In this document: positions 5,538-10,389 of the stretch, one piece after another
Layout of the letters: each line of letters opens with the position of its first letter
Numbering within the stretch: the first letter of the stretch is position 1
Assembly (NCBI GenBank): GCA_019120525.1
Contig: DWUW01000180.1
Coordinates: 1-10,389, forward strand
Direction of reading: 5' to 3'
Length of the DNA stretch: 10,389 nucleotides
DNA from: Candidatus Eisenbergiella stercorigallinarum
GTDB taxonomy: Bacteria; Bacillota; Clostridia; Lachnospirales; Lachnospiraceae
Notes under the pieces: model-generated
Database searches by the model: none
Told to the model about the DNA's origin: nothing
Seen by the model: only the letters and a program-made list of their open reading frames with translations
Position numbers and translations under genes: made by a program

Positions 5538-7142
5538 ATGATGATGAAAAAGCGTCTTGCCGTTTTGCTGCTTACTTTTTTCGTGATATTGACCATGTGT
5601 AGCTGCAATGATAAAAGCACGGGCACAGGGGAAGCCGACACGGTCCTGGGCCGCGGCAGCTCAGTGCTGCGGATCGTTTCCGGATCGGAAAACTCCGAAC
5701 TGGAACCGATCCTGGAGGAATTTGCAAAGCAGGAGAATATCCGCATTGAAATGACCTATCAGGGATCGCTGGATATCATGCGCCTGTTGGGAGAGGAAGA
5801 CATCCCTTATGACGCCGTGTGGCCGGCCAGCAGCCTGTGGCTGACAGTGGGAGACACAGAACATCGGATTAAACACGCTGAGTCGATTTCCATTTCGCCG
5901 GTGGTGTTCGGCATACGCAAAAGCCTGGCGGAGGAACTGGGATTTGTGGGATGTGAAGTGTCGGTAAACGACATTCTGGAGGCGATCCGGGGCGGCAGGC
6001 TCCGTTTCTGTATGACCAGCGCTACCCAGTCCAATTCCGGCGCCAGCGCATATATCGGTTTTTTGTATGCGCTTCTCGGCAACCCGGAGGTCATTACATC
6101 GGAGGATTTACAAAGCGAGGAACTGAAGGCGCAGATGCAGGAGCTGCTCTCCGGCGTAGATCGTTCTTCCGGCAGCTCGGACTGGCTGAAGGATATGTTT
6201 TTGCAGGGTGATTACGACGCCATGGTGAACTATGAGTGCCTGATCATTCAGGCCAATCGGGAACTGGAAGAGCACGGCGGGGAGCCACTGTATGCGGTGT
6301 ATCCCTATGACGGCCTGTCGTTAGCGGATTCCCCGCTTGGCTATGTGGACATGGGGAACGATAAGCAGGAGGAACTGTTTTTAAAATTGCAGGAGTACCT
6401 GCTGTCGGCGGACACGCAGAATAAGATCCAGCGCACCGGCCGCCGTTCGGGATATACGGGGGTTTCGGAGAAAAACAGGGACGTGTTCCGGACCGACTGG
6501 GGCCTGCAGCCCGACAGGGTTCTTTCTCCTATCAAAATGCCGGCTGCCGACGTCCTGTTTGAGTGCCTGAATTTATACCAAACCGACTTCCGTAAGCCTT
6601 CTCTCACCGTGTACTGCCTGGATTATTCCGGCAGCATGAGCGGCGAGGGCAATGAGCAGCTGGTTCAGGCGATGGAACAGCTGCTGATACAGGAGAATGC
6701 CCGGAAAAATTTCCTGCAGGCATCGGAAAACGAAGTGAATATCCTGATCCCTTTTAGCGGATACGTTATCGGCACTTATACTGCCACAGGCAATGGCAGT
6801 GAACTGGAGGCGCTTTATGGCAAAGTGAAGGATCAGGAGGTAGGCGGCGGCACCGACATGTATGCGGCGGCTGTCCGGGGGATCGAGATGCTGGAAGAAT
6901 ACGATTTGTCCCGGTATACCCCCGCGATCATTCTGCTCACTGACGGGCAATCTGCCGGCTCCCCCGCGGATTTTGAAGAGGCTTACACGGAGATGGGAGC
7001 TGAGATCCCGGTATTCTCCATCATGTTTGGGGACGCCGACGAGACGCAGCTGGAGGAGCTTGCGCAGTATACAAACGCCCGTGTGTTCGACGGGCGGGAG
7101 AATCTGACGGAGGCGTTCCGCAGTGTAAAGGGGTACAACTGA
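5538..7142 (+). CDS. Lipoprotein with SBP-like domain fused to a VWA domain
   Basis: This 534-residue predicted exported lipoprotein starts with MMMKKR, a hydrophobic stretch, and two cysteines (C21, C23). C23 with Ser before it fits the lipobox best. Residues of about 42-330 look like a type 2 periplasmic/extracellular binding protein (SBP_bac_11-like): SSVLRIVSGSEN at the start, then TQSNSG (S165-G168). From about 355 a VWA domain follows with a complete MIDAS metal site: DYSGS (D362, S364, S366), T439 in GGGTD, and D469 in LLTDG. MIDAS sites bind Mg2+ or Mn2+ and a partner protein. Three in-frame ATGs occur at 5538, 5541 and 5544, with AAGGGG at 5525-5530; the first is kept. It heads the operon and overlaps xpaC by one base. 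The ligand is unknown, and a role as metal or stress sensor is inference. Confidence 0.85.
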   Translation: MMMKKRLAVLLLTFFVILTMCSCNDKSTGTGEADTVLGRGSSVLRIVSGSENSELEPILEEFAKQENIRIEMTYQGSLDIMRLLGEEDIPYDAVWPASSLWLTVGDTEHRIKHAESISISPVVFGIRKSLAEELGFVGCEVSVNDILEAIRGGRLRFCMTSATQSNSGASAYIGFLYALLGNPEVITSEDLQSEELKAQMQELLSGVDRSSGSSDWLKDMFLQGDYDAMVNYECLIIQANRELEEHGGEPLYAVYPYDGLSLADSPLGYVDMGNDKQEELFLKLQEYLLSADTQNKIQRTGRRSGYTGVSEKNRDVFRTDWGLQPDRVLSPIKMPAADVLFECLNLYQTDFRKPSLTVYCLDYSGSMSGEGNEQLVQAMEQLLIQENARKNFLQASENEVNILIPFSGYVIGTYTATGNGSELEALYGKVKDQEVGGGTDMYAAAVRGIEMLEEYDLSRYTPAIILLTDGQSAGSPADFEEAYTEMGAEIPVFSIMFGDADETQLEELAQYTNARVFDGRENLTEAFRSVKGYN

Positions 7143-7750
7143 TGAAAGACACCCGGCGAATGATCGCTTCCACTCTGACTGCCTCAGCCGTATTTCTTAT
7201 CCTGTTCCTGTTCCTGCGATGGAACCTGATCGTCAGCATCATACTTTGCGTCGGTATATACTTCGGGCTGTTCTTCCTGCTCAAGCCCAATCGGAAAATT
7301 GCGGGGATCGACGTGGAATCCATGCCGGACGGCGAGGAAATCCAAAGACTTCTGGATGATGCTCAGGCGGACCTGGCAGATATCGACAGGGCGGTAAAAG
7401 CGACCGCAGATCCCTCTGTGCGGCAGGACGCGCAGATTTTATACGCTACCGGCGTTCGGATCCTTGCCTATCTCAAGGAAAATCCGGATAAGATTAAGCT
7501 GGCGCGCAGATTCTTTACCTATTATCTGGATACGGCCGCCAAACTGCTGGCGCGATATGTGGACTTCCAGAACACGGGGCTCCATTCGCCGGAGGTCGCC
7601 GATATCCTGCAAAAGACTGCCGAAGCCCTGCCGGTACTGAACAGCGCATTTGAAAAGCAATTTACCCATCTGATGCAGGGCGAGCTGCTGGATGTGGAAG
7701 CTGATATCGAGCTTTTGAAAAGCACGTTGAAAATGGAGGGCGGAAAATGA
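7142..7750 (+). CDS. xpaC: XpaC-family membrane protein
   Basis: This 202-residue protein has two N-terminal membrane helices (about 7-25 and 28-47) followed by a cytoplasmic helical domain (about 60-200). Its order of two helices, then a segment such as LARRFFTYYLDTAAKLL, matches the XpaC family, historically named for 5-bromo-4-chloroindolyl phosphate hydrolysis. That enzymatic label came from an indicator phenotype and no phosphatase motif is visible, so a structural or adaptor role is more likely. Its ATG shares one base with the preceding TGA (TGATG), with AAAGGGG at 7127-7133. In Bacillus subtilis xpaC is next to the TelA-family gene yaaN; here one gene separates them. Confidence 0.8.
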   Translation: MKDTRRMIASTLTASAVFLILFLFLRWNLIVSIILCVGIYFGLFFLLKPNRKIAGIDVESMPDGEEIQRLLDDAQADLADIDRAVKATADPSVRQDAQILYATGVRILAYLKENPDKIKLARRFFTYYLDTAAKLLARYVDFQNTGLHSPEVADILQKTAEALPVLNSAFEKQFTHLMQGELLDVEADIELLKSTLKMEGGK

Positions 7751-8802
7751 AAACAAAGCTGATAGGGTTGGGCATTCTGGCGGCTGTTGTCATCGCCGCC
7801 GTTGCTTATGTACTCATAAGCGGCAGCCGGGCCGTTACGGAAATCAATGGCTTTGTGGGCGGGGAAAAGATCGGGCTGCTGGAGGATGAAGAGGTACAGG
7901 ATATCCTGCGGGACAGGTATAAGCTGATCATCGATTATGCCAAGGCCGGTTCCATCGATATGATTACTGCCGATGCGGAAGGACGGAACTTTCTGTTTCC
8001 CTCCAATCAGACAGCCCTGGAGCTGTATAAACAACTCAACGGCGACCCGGTGAAAAGCGAGATCATCTTCAACACTCCTATTGTATTATATACGCGCAGC
8101 ACTGTGGCGCAGGCGTTGGTCGCCAGCGGGTTCGCTGCTGTTACAGATGGTGTGTATACGATGGATATGACGAAATTGACCGAGGCCATAGAAGCCGGCA
8201 CAACCTGGGAAGAAATTGGCCTTCCCCAGCTTTATGGAAGCATTGCGGTGGGTACCACTGACCCGACCAAATCCAATTCAGGCAACATGTTCGCGGGACT
8301 TTTGGCAAATACCCTTTGCGGCGGCGTGGCGGATGAAAGCAATCTTGCGGAGATCCTGCCCCAGCTGCAAGGCATCTTTCAGAAACTCGGTTATATGGAA
8401 AGCTCTTCCTCCGATCTGTTCGATCAGTTCCTCAAAACCGGCATGGGCGCCAAGCCTCTGATCGCTGGCTATGAAAACCAGCTGCTGGAATTTGCCGTAG
8501 AGAACCCGGATACGTGGGAGCAGATTAAAGGAGATATCGTGATGATGTATCCGACCCCTACTGTCTGGTCTTCACATGTCTATATCGCTTTGGACGAGGC
8601 CGGAACATTGGGAATAGACGCGCTGCTGGACGAGGATATCCAGCGCATGGCCTGGGAAAAGCACGGGTTCCGTACCGGTGTGTACGATACCCCGACAGAC
8701 GCGGATCATTTCGGCGTATCCGGCATTGCGGAGGAACTGACACAGGTGGCGCCTATGCCGGACGCCAATACCATGGACAGGATCATAAAAGCGCTTTCGT
8801 AG
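7747..8802 (+). CDS. Membrane-anchored SBP-like protein
   Basis: This 351-residue protein has one N-terminal membrane helix (about 5-24), with no lipobox cysteine, so it is probably anchored or secreted and faces outside. The rest resembles an extracellular binding-protein fold and is related to the first half of the operon's first product. Shared points are VGGEK versus SGSEN near the start, GSIDMI versus GSLDIM, KSNSG (S176-G179) versus QSNSG, and an SSSDLFDQFLKTG block versus SSDWLKDMFLQG. It has no VWA domain. The start overlaps the xpaC stop (ATGA, 4 bases), with GGAGGG (7735-7740) 6 bases upstream. Ligand unknown. It may pair with the SBP-VWA lipoprotein (inference). Confidence 0.75.
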   Translation: MKTKLIGLGILAAVVIAAVAYVLISGSRAVTEINGFVGGEKIGLLEDEEVQDILRDRYKLIIDYAKAGSIDMITADAEGRNFLFPSNQTALELYKQLNGDPVKSEIIFNTPIVLYTRSTVAQALVASGFAAVTDGVYTMDMTKLTEAIEAGTTWEEIGLPQLYGSIAVGTTDPTKSNSGNMFAGLLANTLCGGVADESNLAEILPQLQGIFQKLGYMESSSSDLFDQFLKTGMGAKPLIAGYENQLLEFAVENPDTWEQIKGDIVMMYPTPTVWSSHVYIALDEAGTLGIDALLDEDIQRMAWEKHGFRTGVYDTPTDADHFGVSGIAEELTQVAPMPDANTMDRIIKALS

Positions 8803-8822
8803 CGGAAAGGGGCGGATAGAAT

Positions 8823-9959
8823 ATGGCAGACGCCATCACATTGGATACATTGATGCGGGGAAAAGAGGGCGCGGACCTGCAAATACAGAAACCGGCGGAC
8901 GTTGAGATCGTCCGCACACAGGTAGAGAAATTGACCCCGGAGCAGAAGGCAAGGATAGAGGAACTCAAAAACAGTATCAATCTGATGGATTCCCAGGCCA
9001 CGCTTCAGTATGGCGTCGGGGCGCAGCGGAATATCTCCAGCTTTTCCGATAACATTCTCACGCAGGTGCGCAGCAGGGACTGCGGCTATGTGGGGGAATT
9101 GATGTCGGATCTGGCGCTGAAGGTTAAGGATGTGGGCGTGGACGAACTGGAGGAAGGATTCCTGGATAAAATCCCGTTTCTCAAAAATGCATCCCGGGTT
9201 GTGAAAAAATTTATGCGGCGGTATGAAAAGCTGGAGGTCCAGATTGACCGCATCGAGCAGCAGCTGGATCAGGCCCGGATGCAGATGCTCAAGGATATCA
9301 CCATGTTCGACGGGTTGTATGAAAAGAATCTGGAATATTTCCAGGAGCTGCAGATCTATATCATTGCCGGTGAGGAAAAACTGAAAGAGCTGCGGGATAT
9401 CACCCTGCCGAAGCTTCATGCAGAGGCGTCGGCCAAGGGCGATCCCATGAGCGCCCAGGTGGTGAGGGATTTTGAAGACACGGTAAACCGCTTCGAGAAG
9501 AAAATCCATGATCTGAAGCTGAGCAAAACCATTGCCATTCAGACGGCACCGCAGATCCGCCTGATCCAGAACAACGATAAAACCCTGGCGGATAAAATCC
9601 AGACGGCGATTCTTGGCACTATTCCGCTCTGGAAGAGCCAGATTATCATTGCCCTGGGGCTGCACCGGCAGGAAAATGTGCTGCAAATGCAGAGAAGCGT
9701 CTCTGACGCCACCAACACGCTGCTCACCAAAAATGCGGAACTTCTGAGGCAGAACAGCGCGGAGACGGCCAGAGAATCGGAACGCGGCATTGTGGATTTG
9801 GAGACGTTGAAAAAGGTCAACGCCGATCTGATTTCCACCATTGAGGAAACTATCAGGATCCAGCAGGAGGGCCGGGCTGCCCGCCAGAACGCGGAAGCAG
9901 AACTCCTGGGGATTGAACAGCAGCTGAAGCACACTTTACTTACAGCGGCGCAGAAGTAA
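8823..9959 (+). CDS. telA: TelA-family protein (toxic anion resistance family)
   Basis: This 378-residue, mostly helical cytoplasmic protein without signal or membrane segment has long coiled-coil-like stretches (about 120-180 and 285-375). Family landmarks are YGVGAQRNISSFSDNIL (63-79), MFDGLYEKNLEYFQELQIYI (around 160-180), and a conserved block from Q240 (QTAPQIRLIQNN) to LWKSQI near residue 274. TelA was named for tellurite resistance in plasmid systems; many chromosomal members have no defined role and their action is thought to involve cell-envelope stress, not tellurite itself. The start at 8823 follows AAAGGGG (8806-8812) at about 10 bases. It ends the operon, and a TnpV remnant begins within a few bases of its stop. 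No terminator is seen. Confidence 0.92.
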   Translation: MADAITLDTLMRGKEGADLQIQKPADVEIVRTQVEKLTPEQKARIEELKNSINLMDSQATLQYGVGAQRNISSFSDNILTQVRSRDCGYVGELMSDLALKVKDVGVDELEEGFLDKIPFLKNASRVVKKFMRRYEKLEVQIDRIEQQLDQARMQMLKDITMFDGLYEKNLEYFQELQIYIIAGEEKLKELRDITLPKLHAEASAKGDPMSAQVVRDFEDTVNRFEKKIHDLKLSKTIAIQTAPQIRLIQNNDKTLADKIQTAILGTIPLWKSQIIIALGLHRQENVLQMQRSVSDATNTLLTKNAELLRQNSAETARESERGIVDLETLKKVNADLISTIEETIRIQQEGRAARQNAEAELLGIEQQLKHTLLTAAQK

Positions 9960-9960
9960 G

Positions 9961-10279
9961 GATCAGTTTGAACAGATGGGCGGCACTTACCGTCGGGAGG
10001 GAGATTACCTCATCCCGAATCTCACCCTGCCGGACACTGGCGACAATCAAATCGGCAAATACGGGCGTATGCGCCGCCGTTATCTGAAAGAACACCGAAG
10101 GATACTTTACACAAACCTGCTGACGTCAGGCAATTTGCGCTGTCATTTGGCGGAAATCGACCAAACCTGCAATGAGCGTATGGAAAGCATCGTAATCTGC
10201 TATGGCAAAGCAGGAAGGCGTAACCGAAGCGCTGAAAGCGGCCGACCAGATGGAGTGGGTGCGCCGCATGAACAGCATT
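9961..10279 (+). pseudogene. tnpV: TnpV-like transposon protein, broken remnant
   Basis: The frame starting near 9964 reads QFEQMGGTYRREGDYLIPNL, then RYLKEHRRILYTNLLTSG. This is the hallmark of TnpV, a small protein carried by clostridial transposons. Near 10201 the reading frame shifts (one extra base or two missing), and the family sequence continues in the next frame as MAKQEGVTEALKAADQ, then MEWVRRMNSI, ending about 10279. The normal start (MKxSLFEQ-type) and the final NRATEI-type end are both missing. It lies directly behind telA. No recombinase or terminal repeats are visible nearby. Confidence 0.8.
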
Positions 10280-10283
10280 CTCT

Positions 10284-10389
10284 TTATACTTTTGGAACTC
10301 TAAATTTGTATTTCCCTTTTCCAAACCCACTGACGGCTTCAATCAAATCCGCTTTTTTCAGCTTTGAGATAAGATTACCGGCGGCAGTA
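10284..10389 (-). CDS. C-terminal end of a winged-helix-type protein (rest outside window)
   Basis: Read on the minus strand, the frame entering at 10388 gives TAAGNLISKLKKADLIEAVS followed by GFGKGKYKFRVPKV and a stop at 10284-10286. The order helix (TAAGNLISKLKKADLIEAV), glycine turn, then basic beta strand (GKGKYKFRV) is typical of a winged helix at the C-terminus of Fic-family or AlbA_2/AAA_4-type proteins. Which of these it is cannot be told from 34 residues. Its stop lies five bases from the TnpV remnant, which suggests the remnant was inserted in the gap between this gene and telA. Confidence 0.55.
   Translation of the reverse strand, partial: TAAGNLISKLKKADLIEAVSGFGKGKYKFRVPKV

Noticed and set aside
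10022..10342. Minus-strand ORF of 106 codons at the right end
   Set aside because: It is opposite the TnpV remnant and in another frame from the winged-helix segment, which has the better protein-like sequence.
1..10389. CRISPR array, rRNA or replication origin
   Set aside because: No regularly spaced direct repeats, rRNA segments or iteron/DnaA-box clusters were seen.

Overview
The window looks like a chromosomal segment from a Gram-positive anaerobe of the Clostridia, most likely a gut Lachnospiraceae-type organism. That placement is an inference from several signs: strong AAAGG/GGAGG ribosome binding sites, a lipoprotein-type signal in an exported protein, a YlaK-type PIN-PhoH protein, a XpaC/TelA pair, a TnpV transposon remnant and moderate-to-high GC genes separated by AT-rich gaps. 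No species is named because the sequence alone does not support one.

Layout, left to right. (1) The C-terminal peptidase part of FtsH (1-699) is followed by an AT-rich gap and a strong symmetrical terminator (861-888). (2) A long cytoplasmic GH13 alpha-glucan hydrolase of the neopullulanase/cyclomaltodextrinase type (959-3115). (3) A non-coding stretch with two back-to-back compound hairpins (3141-3212), tRNA-Tyr(GUA), tRNA-Leu(UAA) and a rho-independent terminator. (4) About 470 bases without a secure gene; these hold a possible small ORF and a terminator-like hairpin just upstream of (5) a PIN-PhoH ATPase (3977-5347). (6) A tightly packed four-gene operon (5538-9959): a lipoprotein with a substrate-binding-protein (SBP)-like domain fused to a von Willebrand A (VWA) domain, a XpaC-family membrane protein, a membrane-anchored second SBP-like protein, and a TelA-family protein. 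(7) A broken TnpV remnant directly after the telA stop, then the C-terminal end of an unidentified winged-helix protein on the minus strand, running off the window.

The most interesting part is the four-gene operon. The first two gene junctions overlap by 1 and 4 bases and the third has a gap of 20 bases, so co-expression is very likely. Two products carry related SBP-like domains, sharing an SNSG motif and a GS(L/I)D element, both predicted outside the cell. One adds a VWA domain with a complete MIDAS metal site. XpaC (two membrane helices, cytoplasmic helical domain) and TelA (cytoplasmic, helical) would lie inside. XpaC and a TelA-family protein (YaaN) are also neighbours in Bacillus subtilis, but the two secreted SBP/VWA partners suggest a trans-envelope sensing or assembly module whose function I cannot state from sequence. 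The gene order is seen directly; the idea of a joint complex is inference.
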